A stretch of DNA of 41,824 bases from Gemmatimonadota bacterium (GCA_016209945.1 JACQVD010000169.1:1-41824), one strand, 5' to 3'. Shown: positions 23,651-33,548, numbered from the stretch's first letter. Notes: generated by a model from the letters alone, not told the origin. Translations and numbers: made by a program.

Positions 23651-24769
23651 CTGAGGATCACGCGCATCACTCTGCGCGAGATTCGACTCGCTCTGAGGGA
23701 GCGGTTCGAGATCTCCTCGGGTGCCGTGAGCGATCGGAGGGTGCTGCTGGTCGAGCTCGAGGACGCGGACGGCGCCGTGGGCTGGGGCGAATGCGTGGCC
23801 GGCGAGACGCCGCACTACTCCCCGGAAACCATCGACACCGCGTGGCTCGCGATCCACTCATGGGCGGCGCCGAGGGTGCTCGGCCGTGAGTTCGAGGACC
23901 CGCGCGAGATCCAGTACGCGCTCGAGGTGGGCTTTCGGGGCCACCTGATGGCGAAAGCCGCGGTGGAGATGGCAGCCTGGGCTCTAGCGGCCGAGCGCCG
24001 CGGCATGCCGCTCGCACGGCTCCTCGGCGGGACGCGCGACCGCGTGGCGGCCGGGATCTCCCTCGGCATCCAGCGGACCCCAAAAGACCTGGTGGAGAAG
24101 GCGCGCGCCGGGCTGGCACAGAGCTACCGCAGGATCAAAGTGAAGATCAAGCCGGGCGCCGACCTCGAGTACGTGGCGGCCGTCCGCGAGGCGCTGGGCC
24201 CCGACGCGCCGCTCTCCGTGGACGCGAACGCCGCGTACACGCACGCCGATCTCCAGCGGCTCCTCGCCCTCGACGACTTCGGTCTCCTCATGATCGAGCA
24301 GCCGCTGGGCTGCACGGACCTCCTGCGGCACGCGGAACTCCAGAGGCAGCTTCGCACGCCGATCTGTCTCGACGAATCGATCACCGGTCCGGAACGGGTC
24401 GAGGAGATGATCGCGCTGGGCAGCGCGAGGATCGTCAACATCAAAGCCGGCCGCGTCGGCGGGCTCGCACGGGCCTTGGCGGTCCACGATCTCTGCGCGG
24501 CGCACGCAATCCCTGTGTGGTGCGGCGGGATGCTGGAGACCGGCGTCGGCCGTGCCCACAACGTGGCCCTCGCGTCGCTGCCGAACTTCGTACTTCCCGG
24601 GGATCTCTCCCCGAGCGCCCGCTACTGGGAGCGCGACATCGTGGTCCCCGAGTGGACGATGGAGACCGACGGGACGATCCGAGTGCCCCTCGATCGACCG
24701 GGACTCGGTGTGCGCGTGGATCGCGAGCGCGTGGAGGAGCTCACGGTCCGCCGCGAGACGATCGCATGA
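23651..24769 (+). CDS. Enolase-superfamily protein: o-succinylbenzoate synthase / N-succinyl(acyl)amino acid racemase type
   Basis: KVKIKPGADLEYVAAVREALGPDAPLSVDANAAYT, LLMIEQPL, PICLDESI, NIKAGRVGGL, VWCGGMLETGVGRAHNVALASLPNF. N-terminal (L)RITRITLREIRLALRERFEISSGAVSDRRVLLVEL requires a start at CTG 23651 upstream of the track start. Confidence 0.82.
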   Translation: MRITRITLREIRLALRERFEISSGAVSDRRVLLVELEDADGAVGWGECVAGETPHYSPETIDTAWLAIHSWAAPRVLGREFEDPREIQYALEVGFRGHLMAKAAVEMAAWALAAERRGMPLARLLGGTRDRVAAGISLGIQRTPKDLVEKARAGLAQSYRRIKVKIKPGADLEYVAAVREALGPDAPLSVDANAAYTHADLQRLLALDDFGLLMIEQPLGCTDLLRHAELQRQLRTPICLDESITGPERVEEMIALGSARIVNIKAGRVGGLARALAVHDLCAAHAIPVWCGGMLETGVGRAHNVALASLPNFVLPGDLSPSARYWERDIVVPEWTMETDGTIRVPLDRPGLGVRVDRERVEELTVRRETIA

Positions 24770-25953
24770 ACCTGCCACCCCGGGTCGCGGCCCTCTTCTC
24801 GCCGGAGATGCGGGAACGCCTCACGGCACTCCGCCGAGAGCTGCACAGGCACCCCGAGCTGTCGTCGCAGGAGGAGGAGACGGCGCAGAGGCTCTACGAG
24901 GAACTGGCGGCGCTCGAGCCTGCGGCGCTGGATCGGGTCGCCGGCACGGGCGTGGTGGCGCGGATTCGAGGGCGAGATCCCGGCGCGCCTGTGGTGGCGA
25001 TCCGAGGCGACATCGATGCGCTCCCCATCCAGGAGGGAACGGGTCTGCCCTTCGCGTCGGAGCGGCCCGGCATCATGCACGCGTGCGGACACGACGTGCA
25101 CGCCGCGTGGACCGTCGGGGCGGCGCATCTCCTCTCCAAGGCCCCGGGAACGGGCGACGTGTGTATCGTCTTGCAGCCCGCCGAGGAGACCGGGCGCGGT
25201 GCGCTGGCCGTCCTTGCCAGCGGTGCCCTGGACGGCGTCTCCGTGATCTTCGGCGCCCACGTGGACCGCCGGTATCCGGTGGGCCAGGTGGTGGCGGATG
25301 CGGGGCCGCTGGCGGCCGCGGCCGACACCTTCGAGATCGAGCTCGTAGGCAGCGGAGGCCACGGCGCGAGACCCCACGAGTGCATAGACCCCATCGTCGG
25401 CGCCGGCGCACTCATCGGGGCGGTCCAGACGATCACGTCCCGGCGTCTCGGCCCCGCACGCGCCGCCGTGGTGACAATCGGAACGGTGCACGGCGGGACG
25501 GCGGCGAACATCATCCCCGATCGAGTCAAGCTCGCAGGAACGCTGCGCGCCCTGGATCCCGAGACGCGCCAGGTGCTTCAGAGGGAGCTCCGGAGAATCG
25601 CAGAGTCCACCGCGGCGGCCTACCGCCTGAAGGCGACCCTCACCATCGAGCCAGGGCCGCCTCCCCTCGTCAACGCGCCCGAGGCCGTCCAGTGGGCCAG
25701 AGGCGCGGCCGCTGCCCTGCTCGGCGGAGGCTCGCTCGTGCCGTTCGCGGGCCCGAACATGGCCAGCGAGGACTACGCGTTCTACTTGGAGAAGATTAGG
25801 GGCTGCTTCCTGCGCATCGGCGCTCGCGAAGAGGGAGGCGAGCCGATCCCCGCGCACTCGCCACGGTTCTACGCCGCCGAGGAGAGCATCTTCGTCGGAG
25901 CGGCCGTCCTCGCGGAAGCCGCCCGCATCGCCTCCCAAGAGCTGCGGGGGTAG
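24766..25953 (+). CDS. M20-family amidohydrolase / N-acyl amino acid deacylase
   Basis: LRRELHRHPELSSQEEETA, AIRGDIDALPIQEGTGLPFASERPGIMHACGHDVHAAWTVGAA, LQPAEETGRGA; ATGA overlap with the preceding gene. Confidence 0.88.
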   Translation: MNLPPRVAALFSPEMRERLTALRRELHRHPELSSQEEETAQRLYEELAALEPAALDRVAGTGVVARIRGRDPGAPVVAIRGDIDALPIQEGTGLPFASERPGIMHACGHDVHAAWTVGAAHLLSKAPGTGDVCIVLQPAEETGRGALAVLASGALDGVSVIFGAHVDRRYPVGQVVADAGPLAAAADTFEIELVGSGGHGARPHECIDPIVGAGALIGAVQTITSRRLGPARAAVVTIGTVHGGTAANIIPDRVKLAGTLRALDPETRQVLQRELRRIAESTAAAYRLKATLTIEPGPPPLVNAPEAVQWARGAAAALLGGGSLVPFAGPNMASEDYAFYLEKIRGCFLRIGAREEGGEPIPAHSPRFYAAEESIFVGAAVLAEAARIASQELRG

Positions 25954-25970
25954 GCCCCCGGGTTGCGCAC

Positions 25971-27305
25971 ATGGCTCCGGCGGCATGGGCGCTCGTCCTA
26001 CAGGTGGCAGCCGCCGGCGCCCCGGAACCGAGGGCGCCGGGTCCAGAGCCGCTGGCGTACTCCCTGGCGGGTTGGGCGGACCGCGTGTGGGACCAGATCA
26101 CCGATCGCGCGGGCGCCATCTTCGGGCGACTCGCGCGGGAAGGGATCTTCCAGCGGTACCACCCGTTTCAGGATCACGAGTACCGGCTTGACGAGTTCAC
26201 GGGCGCCTTCCACCTGGGCGGGGAGGCGGCCTGGCACGCGGCCGAAAGCGGCGTGCGGGCATGGGGCGCTAGCATATCCAACCGCGACTTCATCAACGCG
26301 GCGGAGGCAAAGCTCACGCTCCATCTCGCGGGGCGGCTGCACTCGCGCTTCCGCCTGGCTCAGGAGGAGACGCTGGAGGCCGACCGCCAGCGTCTCCTCT
26401 TCACCCTCGACTTCGACTCTCTGGTGGCCGGGTGGACCCCGTGGTTCGGGATGACGCTCGAGTTCGTGAAGCCGGATGCCGATCTGGAATTCGGGGCGCG
26501 GCGGACCTTCGGAGATCGGCTAAGGGTCTCGGCTGTCGTAGCGCTATTGGACGCCTTCAACGACTTCAACTTCGTGACGCTGGGCGTGGACTCGGCGGAG
26601 ACGGACTTCTTCCGCGAGTACCTCACCCACCCCATCGCGATCCGGTACGGGATCGAGTGGAAGCCGAGCCGGTCGTGGCGGGTTGAGTCCCACGGGGCGA
26701 CGACGAACCGTGCGCATCTGAAAGGGGACCTTTTCGACGACGGTGTGGGAGGCTTCGAGCAACGGGAGCGCACACGCTTCCTAGGGGTCCTGGGCGAGTG
26801 GCGGCCGCGGTCCGAGGTCGCGGTCGGCGGTTTCCTGCGGATCGCGGAGGCGGAGATCCGGCGCACGCACGCCGCGGACGATTCGGCGGCCAACTTCCGG
26901 CTGGTGGAGCGCACGCGCGGCGGAGGACTCTACGTGCTCTTCCGTCCGTCCACCGAGTGGCAGGCGGAAGCGACGATCTTCTACACGGACCGCCCCGAGC
27001 GCCGGGAAGGAGAGGCCGCCATCGACCGGGGCGACCGGGAGTGGACGGCGTGGGTCTCGCTCTGGCGACAGCTGGCAGGCCGGGTCTACTTCTCCGTGGG
27101 CTACTACTACGACGACCGATCGATCGATGGCGATCCGGTCCGCGCCGAGGCGTTGCAGGCGACGAACCGGCGACTTCGCACGGACGTCGAGTTCCTCTTC
27201 CTGCGGGGCGCGCGACTCGCCGTCGGCGCCAACTGGGACATGGATTTTCCGGGGACTGCGAGCTTCTTCGACGGAGCGCATGGCAGGATCGTTCTCTCGC
27301 TCTAG
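25971..27305 (+). CDS. Hypothetical exported protein, possible outer-membrane beta-barrel
   Basis: Signal-like N-terminus; repeated amphipathic strand-like segments (FVTLGVDSAETDFFREYLTHPIAIRYGIEWKPSRSWRVE…); no family recognised. Confidence 0.5.
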   Translation: MAPAAWALVLQVAAAGAPEPRAPGPEPLAYSLAGWADRVWDQITDRAGAIFGRLAREGIFQRYHPFQDHEYRLDEFTGAFHLGGEAAWHAAESGVRAWGASISNRDFINAAEAKLTLHLAGRLHSRFRLAQEETLEADRQRLLFTLDFDSLVAGWTPWFGMTLEFVKPDADLEFGARRTFGDRLRVSAVVALLDAFNDFNFVTLGVDSAETDFFREYLTHPIAIRYGIEWKPSRSWRVESHGATTNRAHLKGDLFDDGVGGFEQRERTRFLGVLGEWRPRSEVAVGGFLRIAEAEIRRTHAADDSAANFRLVERTRGGGLYVLFRPSTEWQAEATIFYTDRPERREGEAAIDRGDREWTAWVSLWRQLAGRVYFSVGYYYDDRSIDGDPVRAEALQATNRRLRTDVEFLFLRGARLAVGANWDMDFPGTASFFDGAHGRIVLSL

Positions 27306-27406
27306 GCGTGGCCTTGACTCCTCCCTCCCGCGGCTCGAGCTTTGCGTGCTAGTGAAGGCGGGGGTCCATGGGAACTCACGCTCATGGGGAGCGCGTTTTT
27401 ATTGAG

Positions 27407-27739
27407 ATGCGTGTTCTGGCCCTGATGTTGTTTGCGGCGAACCTCACCGCGTACGCGGGCGCGCCGTTGTGCTCCCACAAGGCACACCGCGCGGACTCCG
27501 CCTGCGCGGAGATGAGCGCATCGCCAGCACCCAGTGCGCCATCCGTGACCGATCAGTGCGACGCATGCCCCATCGCCGACTGCCACAGCATGCTCACCTG
27601 CGCCGCGGTGAGTAGCATCACCCTCGAAGGCCTGAGGGCGACTCTGGCGATCCCCCTCTCTTGGTCCCCGGCGCTGGATCCGACCACGCTGGGCGACGGT
27701 GAACTGACCGCCCCACCGCCTCGACCACCCCGAACGTAG
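27407..27739 (+). CDS. Small exported Cys/His-rich protein upstream of cusCBA-like operon
   Basis: MRVLALMLFAANLTAYAGAPLCSHKAHRADSACAEM … DQCDACPIADCHSMLTCAAVS; start at internal ATG gives a plausible signal peptide. Confidence 0.55.
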   Translation: MRVLALMLFAANLTAYAGAPLCSHKAHRADSACAEMSASPAPSAPSVTDQCDACPIADCHSMLTCAAVSSITLEGLRATLAIPLSWSPALDPTTLGDGELTAPPPRPPRT

Positions 27740-27841
27740 CGCCCCACAGCACCAGCCGTGTCCATTCACCCTGGTCGCGCTCGTGCGCGCCCGGGTGCAA
27801 CGCATGTGTGCACTGAACTCTTGCGCGAGGGACCACGCGCG

Positions 27842-29131
27842 ATGCGAACGACTTTCACCTTGACGCTCCTCTTGGGACTGCTCTCGACGGCCGAAGCCCA
27901 GTCGCAGGTGCCGGGCCCGCTCGTGGATCCGGGCTTGCGCGACTACGTGGCGCAGGTGCTGCAACGCAATGCGGGGCTCGCCGCGGCGGACACGCGGGCC
28001 CGCGCCTCGGCGGAGCGGATCAGGCCCGCCGGCGCGCTCCCCGATCCGACCCTTTCGTTCGGAATCATGCAGGGCACGACCTCGGAGCCGTTCGACCTCG
28101 ACCGCTCAGATTTCACTAACCTCCCGATCAGGCTCCAGCAGATGTTCCCCTTCCCCGGGAAGCAGGGCGCGTCGGCACAGGTCGCACGCAAGGAGAATGC
28201 CGTGGCAGCGGCGGATCTCGGGCTCACGACGCACACGCTGGCCGCCGATGCCGCGCGCGCGTTCTACGAGCTCGCGTACGCCCGGAGCACGCTCGCGATC
28301 TGGCGGCAGCGCGTCGAGGTCGCCGATCAGGCCGTGAAGGTCACGATCGCACGCTACGAAACCGGGCGCGCTCCGCAGACCGAGGCCCTGCGGGCGCAAG
28401 TCCGGCGCGCACATCACGAGGAGGAGGGCCTTGCGTTCGCCGCTGAGATCGAGGCCGCGGCCGCGCGCGCGGACGCGCTGCGACGGGGTCCCGGTGAGCC
28501 GGTGCAGGTGCCGGATCTCGCGGACCCCGACGCGCCGGCTGTGCTCGCCGTGTTCCAGGACACGCTCCCCGGCGTCGAGACCTTCCGCGCCATGCTCGCT
28601 ACGAGGAGCCCGAGTCTGGCCCTGGCGAGCGCCGAAGTGGAGCGCGCCCGGGCCGAGGCCCGTGTATTCGCGCTGGCCGCGCGGCCGGACATCACGCTGA
28701 GCCTGGAGTATGGACCGCGCGTGAACAGGGAAGACTTCTTCACCGGAATGGTCGGTTTCACGATCCCCCTCTGGGCCGGGCGGAAACAGAGTCCGGCGGC
28801 GGAAGCCGCCCGGCTCGACCTCGTGAGCGCGCAGCGGCGCTACGACGATCTCCTGGCACGGCTCGAGGGTGAACTGCGGGCGCAGGTGGCGCGGCTGGAT
28901 GCCCTGCGCGCGCGGATCGCACAGCTCCGGGAACACGTGTTGCAGCTCGCGGCCGCGGCCAGCGAGTCCGCGCTTCGGAGCTATTCGGTCGGAGTGGTGG
29001 ATCTCACGACAGTCCTGGAGGCACAGGACGATCTCTTCCTAGCACAGCTCGACCTCGCGCGCCTGACCGCGGACTACGGGGCGCAGCGCGCCGTGCTGAA
29101 CGCCCTCGTCGGCGAGGAGTGGTACCGATGA
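27842..29131 (+). CDS. TolC/CusC-family outer-membrane efflux protein
   Basis: LLGLLSTAEAQ signal; long coiled-coil halves with LARLTADYGAQRAVLNALVGEEW C-terminus; operon context. Confidence 0.82.
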   Translation: MRTTFTLTLLLGLLSTAEAQSQVPGPLVDPGLRDYVAQVLQRNAGLAAADTRARASAERIRPAGALPDPTLSFGIMQGTTSEPFDLDRSDFTNLPIRLQQMFPFPGKQGASAQVARKENAVAAADLGLTTHTLAADAARAFYELAYARSTLAIWRQRVEVADQAVKVTIARYETGRAPQTEALRAQVRRAHHEEEGLAFAAEIEAAAARADALRRGPGEPVQVPDLADPDAPAVLAVFQDTLPGVETFRAMLATRSPSLALASAEVERARAEARVFALAARPDITLSLEYGPRVNREDFFTGMVGFTIPLWAGRKQSPAAEAARLDLVSAQRRYDDLLARLEGELRAQVARLDALRARIAQLREHVLQLAAAASESALRSYSVGVVDLTTVLEAQDDLFLAQLDLARLTADYGAQRAVLNALVGEEWYR

Positions 29132-30420
29132 TCACGATCTGGAAGCGTATCCCCCTGGCCCTCGCCTTCCTCGGGCTGGCCTGCGGCGGTCCCTCGCGAG
29201 AGGACACCGAGAGGCAGCAAGCGTCGCAGATGCAGGGGATGGAGGGAATGCCCGGTATGCAGGCCGGCGGACCTGACACGCTGGGAATGCCGGGCATGGC
29301 GGGCGGGCCGGGGAGCCCGATCCGGGTGACCGCGCAGCAGGCAGCACTCGCGGGCGTGACCTTCGCCGTGGCGCGGGAAGCACCGCTCGAGCGCACCGTC
29401 CGAGCCGTCGCCATGGTCGTCCCCAACGAGCGCGGCCTCGCGATCGTGAACGCCCGCGTGAGCGGCTGGGTGGAAAAGCTCTACGCGAAGGAGACAGGCC
29501 GGCTGGTCCGGCCGGGACAACCTCTCCTAGAGCTGTACGCGCCGGAGCTCGTCACCGGCCAGGAGGAGCTCCTCCTGGCAAAGCGCCTCGCGGGCACGCC
29601 GCATGGCGACTCGCTGCTCGCCGCCGCACGCCGGCGACTCAAGCTCTGGGAGATCTCGGACGACCAGATCGGGGAGCTGGAGCGCACCGGTGAGGTACGT
29701 CGCACCCTTACCATTCGGTCGAACTACAACGGCCACGTGCTGGAGAGAAACGTGATCGAGGGCGAACAGGTGGAGGCGGGCGACCCGCTCTTCCGCATCG
29801 CCGATCTCTCCACGATCTGGATCGAGCCCGCGATCTTCGAGCAGGACATCGCGCTCGTGCGGGTGGGTCAGTCCGGCGAGGTCACGTTCGACGCGCTCCC
29901 CGGCCGCGCCTTCGAGGGCCGCGTCACGTTCATCTACCCGAGCCTGGACATGCGTACGCGTACGCTCCGGGTTCGGGTCGAGGTTCCCAACCCCGGATTC
30001 GCGATCAAGCCGATGATGTACGGGACGGTTCGCATCCGGGCGTCCGGCCCGCGCGGCGTGCTCGTACCCCTCACCGCCGTCCTCCCCACAGGGGAGCGGG
30101 ACCTCGCGTTCGTCGTTCGGGAGGGCGGCGTCTGGCCCACGCCCGTCGTGGTAGCCGGCCGCGGCGACACGGAGCTCCTCGTCACCGAGGGGATCGCGGC
30201 GGGTGACAGGGTCGTCGCCTCCGCCACCTTCCTCTTCGATTCCGAGTCGAGTCTCGCGGCGGCCATCAAAGGGATCATGATCAACATGGGGATGGGGCTC
30301 GAGATGGGCGGCATGCCGATGGAGGACATGCCTACGGATACCGGAACGGCCGGGATGCGCATTCCGAAGGGCGGCCAGGAGATGCCTGAGATGAAGATCG
30401 AAGGGAGACGCCGCCCATGA
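29128..30420 (+). CDS. cusB: CusB-family periplasmic adaptor with Met-rich N- and C-terminal segments
   Basis: MQGMEGMPGMQ…MPGMAGG, SGWVEKLYAKETGRLVRPGQPLLELYAPELVTGQEELL, C-terminal INMGMGLEMGGMPMEDM. Confidence 0.88.
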   Translation: MITIWKRIPLALAFLGLACGGPSREDTERQQASQMQGMEGMPGMQAGGPDTLGMPGMAGGPGSPIRVTAQQAALAGVTFAVAREAPLERTVRAVAMVVPNERGLAIVNARVSGWVEKLYAKETGRLVRPGQPLLELYAPELVTGQEELLLAKRLAGTPHGDSLLAAARRRLKLWEISDDQIGELERTGEVRRTLTIRSNYNGHVLERNVIEGEQVEAGDPLFRIADLSTIWIEPAIFEQDIALVRVGQSGEVTFDALPGRAFEGRVTFIYPSLDMRTRTLRVRVEVPNPGFAIKPMMYGTVRIRASGPRGVLVPLTAVLPTGERDLAFVVREGGVWPTPVVVAGRGDTELLVTEGIAAGDRVVASATFLFDSESSLAAAIKGIMINMGMGLEMGGMPMEDMPTDTGTAGMRIPKGGQEMPEMKIEGRRRP

Positions 30421-33400
30421 TCGCCCGGATCATCGAGCTCTGCCTCCGCTGGCGCGGGCTCGCCGTGCTCGCCGCCGTGGGCATCCTCCTGGGCGGGATC
30501 GCGGTCGTGCGCACCATGCCGATCGACGCGATCCCCGACCTCTCCGACGTGCAGGTGATCGTGTTCACCGAGGTTCCCGGACAGGCCCCGCAGGTCGTGG
30601 AGGACCAGGTCACCTATCCGCTCGTGACCGCGCTCCTGGCCGTGCCGGGTGCCAAGGTCGTGCGCGGCCAGTCGATGTTCGGCCTCTCCTTCGTGTATAT
30701 CATCTTCGAGGACGGGACCGATCTCTACTGGGCGCGCAGCCGCGTCCTGGAGTACCTGAACTCCGCCGTGGCCCAGCTCCCGGACGGCGTGCGGCCGCAA
30801 CTCGGTCCCGACGCGACCGGCGTGGGCTGGGTGTACCAGTATGCCGTCGTCGGGGAGGGCTACTCCATCGACCAGCTCCGCTCCATCCAGGACTGGTACC
30901 TGCGATTCGGGCTCCAGCAGGTCCCGGGCGTGGCGGAGGTGGCCAGCGTCGGCGGCTTCGTGAAGCAGTACCAGGTGCTCCTGGATCCGGCCAAGCTCCT
31001 GGGGTTCAGCATCACGGCCGATCAGGTGATCCATACCGTCCGCACCTCCAACATCGACGTCGGCGCCCGGACGATCGAGGTGGCGGGCGGCGACTACATG
31101 GTGCGCGGGCTCGGCTACTTCCGGAGCGTGAGCGACATCGCGACGCTGGCGGTGGGCGTGGGTCCGGACGGCGTGCCCGTCCGGGTGCGCGACGTCGCCA
31201 CGGTGACGCTCGGACCGGACATCCGCCTCGGGATCGCGGAGCTGAACGGAAGGGGCGAGGCGGTGGGCGGCGTCGTGGTCATGCGCTACGGCCAGAACGC
31301 GCTGGGGGTGATCCAGGGGGTCAAAGCGAAACTCGCCGAGCTGTCCCGGGGTCTGCCGGCCGGCGTGCGCGTGGTGACCACGTACGACCGGTCGAATCTC
31401 ATCTATCGCGCGGTCCGCACCCTGTGGCGGACCCTCCTGGAGGAGTCGGTCATCGTGGCGCTCGCCTGCGTGCTCTTTCTCTGGCACGCGCGCAGCGCCC
31501 TCGTCGCCATCGCCATCCTCCCTCTCGGGATCGCCGCGGCCCTCGCCGCCACGCGCTGGATCGGTGTGAACGCCAACATCATGAGCCTCGGGGGGATCGC
31601 CATCGCGATCGGCGCCATGATCGACGCGGCGATCGTGATGATCGAGAACATGCACAAGCACATCGAGCGCGAGCCCGAGCGATCGCGCTGGGAGCTGGCG
31701 GCTCTCTCCGCCCGCGAGGTGGGCCCCGCCCTCTTCGTGTCGCTCGTCATCATCACCCTCTCCTTCCTGCCGGTCTTCACGCTGGAAGCCCAGGAAGGGC
31801 GTCTCTTCCGGCCGCTCGCCCTCACCAAGACCTTCGCCATGGCGGCCGCCGCGCTCCTCTCCATCACGGTCGTCCCCGTCTTCATGGGGCTCTTCGTCCG
31901 GGGCCCGATTCGAGGCGAGCAGGAGAACCCGCTCAACCGGTGGGCGATCCGTCTCTACCGCCCGGCGCTCCGGTGGGCGCTGGCGCACCGTTTGTGGGTG
32001 ATCGGCGGCGCCGCCCTGCTCCTGCTGGCGACCCTGTGGCCGTTCTCGCGCCTCGGGAGCGAGTTCATGCCGCCGCTCGACGAAGGCTCCCTCATGTACA
32101 TGCCGAATACGATTCCCGGAGTCTCGGTCGAGCAGCAGCGCCGTCTCCTCCAGAAGCAGGACAGCATCCTCATGAGCTTCCCCGAGGTGGAGTCCGTGTG
32201 GGGGAAGGCCGGGCGCGCGCGCACCGCCACCGATCCGGCCCCCATCTCGATGGTGGAGACGATCGTCAACCTCAGAGATCCCTCGGAGTGGCCCGAGCGA
32301 CTTTCCCAGGAGGAGCTGATCGCCAAGATGGATCGCAGGCTGCGGTTCACAGGCGTCGTGAATACCTGGACGATGCCGATCAAGAACCGGACCGAGATGC
32401 TCTCCACCGGCATCCGCACGACGCTCGGCATCAAGGTCTTCGGGCCCGACCTCAAGACCATCGAGAGGATCGGCGGCGAGATCGAGAGCCGCCTCGCCAC
32501 GCTCCCCGGCACCGCCTCCATCTACGCCGAGCGGTCGTTCGGCGGCCGGTACCTCGACATCCGGCCGGACCGGGAGGCGATCGCGCGGTATGGGCTCACG
32601 GTGGGACAGGTCCAGGAGGTCACCGCTACAGCGATCGGCGGGATGAACATCACGACCACCGTGGAGGGACGCGAGCGCTATCCTGTGCAGGTCCGCTACG
32701 CACGCAGCCTGCGCGACGACCCCCTTCGGCTGGAGCAGGTTCTCGTCTCCACGCCGTATGGCGCGCAGGTCCCGCTTGGCCAGCTCGCGAGCATCCGGTT
32801 CACCGCGGGGGCGCCCATGATCAAGAGCGAGAACGCGGAACTCGTGGGTACGGTCTTCATCGACGTACGGGGCCGTGACGTGGGGAGCTACGTTCGAGAG
32901 GCCCGCGAGACCGTGGAGCGCGAGATCACACTGCCACCCGGGTACCGCCTGGTGTGGAGCGGCCAGTTCGAGGCGATGGAGCGGGTGAGGCGCCGCTTAC
33001 AGGTCGTCATCCCGCTAACCATCGGTATCATCGCCCTCCTTCTGTACCTCAATTTTCGCCAACCGGCAGAAGTGGGGCTCGTCCTCGCGTCCCTCCCCTT
33101 CGCGCTCGTGGGGGGTGTGTGGCTCATGTGGCTCCTCGGCTACAACCTGTCGGTCGCGGTCGCGGTCGGGTTCATCGCCCTCGCTGGGGTGGCCGCTGAG
33201 ATCGGCGTCGTGATGCTCGTGTACCTGGACCGCGCGTGGGCCGATCGGGGTGGGCATTCCCTGGAAGAGGTGATCGAGCGGGGCGCCGTCCTGCGCGTGC
33301 GCCCGATCCTCATGACGGTCACGGCCATCATCGCCGGCCTCTTCCCCATCCTGTGGATCCACGGCACCGGGGCTTCCGTCATGAAAAGGATCGCAGCCCC

Positions 33401-33548
33401 GATGATCGGCGGGATGGTGACGGCCACGGTCCTGGCCCTGATCGTGGTTCCGGTGCTCTACTACCTGTGGCGGCGCCGCGGCCTGCCGCCCGTTCAGGCC
33501 ACGGCGTCAGAAGGCGAACCACCTCACGGAGGTGTCGCGCTCGAGTGA
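30417..33548 (+). CDS. cusA: CusA-family heavy-metal-efflux RND transporter
   Basis: VRTMPIDAIPDLSDVQVIVFTEVPGQAPQVVEDQVTYPL, ANIMSLGGIAIAIGAMIDAAIVMIENMHK, LIALAGVAAEIGVVMLVYLD-type HME-RND motifs; 1043 aa. Confidence 0.95.
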   Translation: MIARIIELCLRWRGLAVLAAVGILLGGIAVVRTMPIDAIPDLSDVQVIVFTEVPGQAPQVVEDQVTYPLVTALLAVPGAKVVRGQSMFGLSFVYIIFEDGTDLYWARSRVLEYLNSAVAQLPDGVRPQLGPDATGVGWVYQYAVVGEGYSIDQLRSIQDWYLRFGLQQVPGVAEVASVGGFVKQYQVLLDPAKLLGFSITADQVIHTVRTSNIDVGARTIEVAGGDYMVRGLGYFRSVSDIATLAVGVGPDGVPVRVRDVATVTLGPDIRLGIAELNGRGEAVGGVVVMRYGQNALGVIQGVKAKLAELSRGLPAGVRVVTTYDRSNLIYRAVRTLWRTLLEESVIVALACVLFLWHARSALVAIAILPLGIAAALAATRWIGVNANIMSLGGIAIAIGAMIDAAIVMIENMHKHIEREPERSRWELAALSAREVGPALFVSLVIITLSFLPVFTLEAQEGRLFRPLALTKTFAMAAAALLSITVVPVFMGLFVRGPIRGEQENPLNRWAIRLYRPALRWALAHRLWVIGGAALLLLATLWPFSRLGSEFMPPLDEGSLMYMPNTIPGVSVEQQRRLLQKQDSILMSFPEVESVWGKAGRARTATDPAPISMVETIVNLRDPSEWPERLSQEELIAKMDRRLRFTGVVNTWTMPIKNRTEMLSTGIRTTLGIKVFGPDLKTIERIGGEIESRLATLPGTASIYAERSFGGRYLDIRPDREAIARYGLTVGQVQEVTATAIGGMNITTTVEGRERYPVQVRYARSLRDDPLRLEQVLVSTPYGAQVPLGQLASIRFTAGAPMIKSENAELVGTVFIDVRGRDVGSYVREARETVEREITLPPGYRLVWSGQFEAMERVRRRLQVVIPLTIGIIALLLYLNFRQPAEVGLVLASLPFALVGGVWLMWLLGYNLSVAVAVGFIALAGVAAEIGVVMLVYLDRAWADRGGHSLEEVIERGAVLRVRPILMTVTAIIAGLFPILWIHGTGASVMKRIAAPMIGGMVTATVLALIVVPVLYYLWRRRGLPPVQATASEGEPPHGGVALE

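Noticed and set aside
23651-24769. Assignment as menC for classical menaquinone biosynthesis
   Set aside because: Not excluded, but the futalosine genes and the GNAT/M20 neighbours make an N-acylamino acid racemase role more likely.
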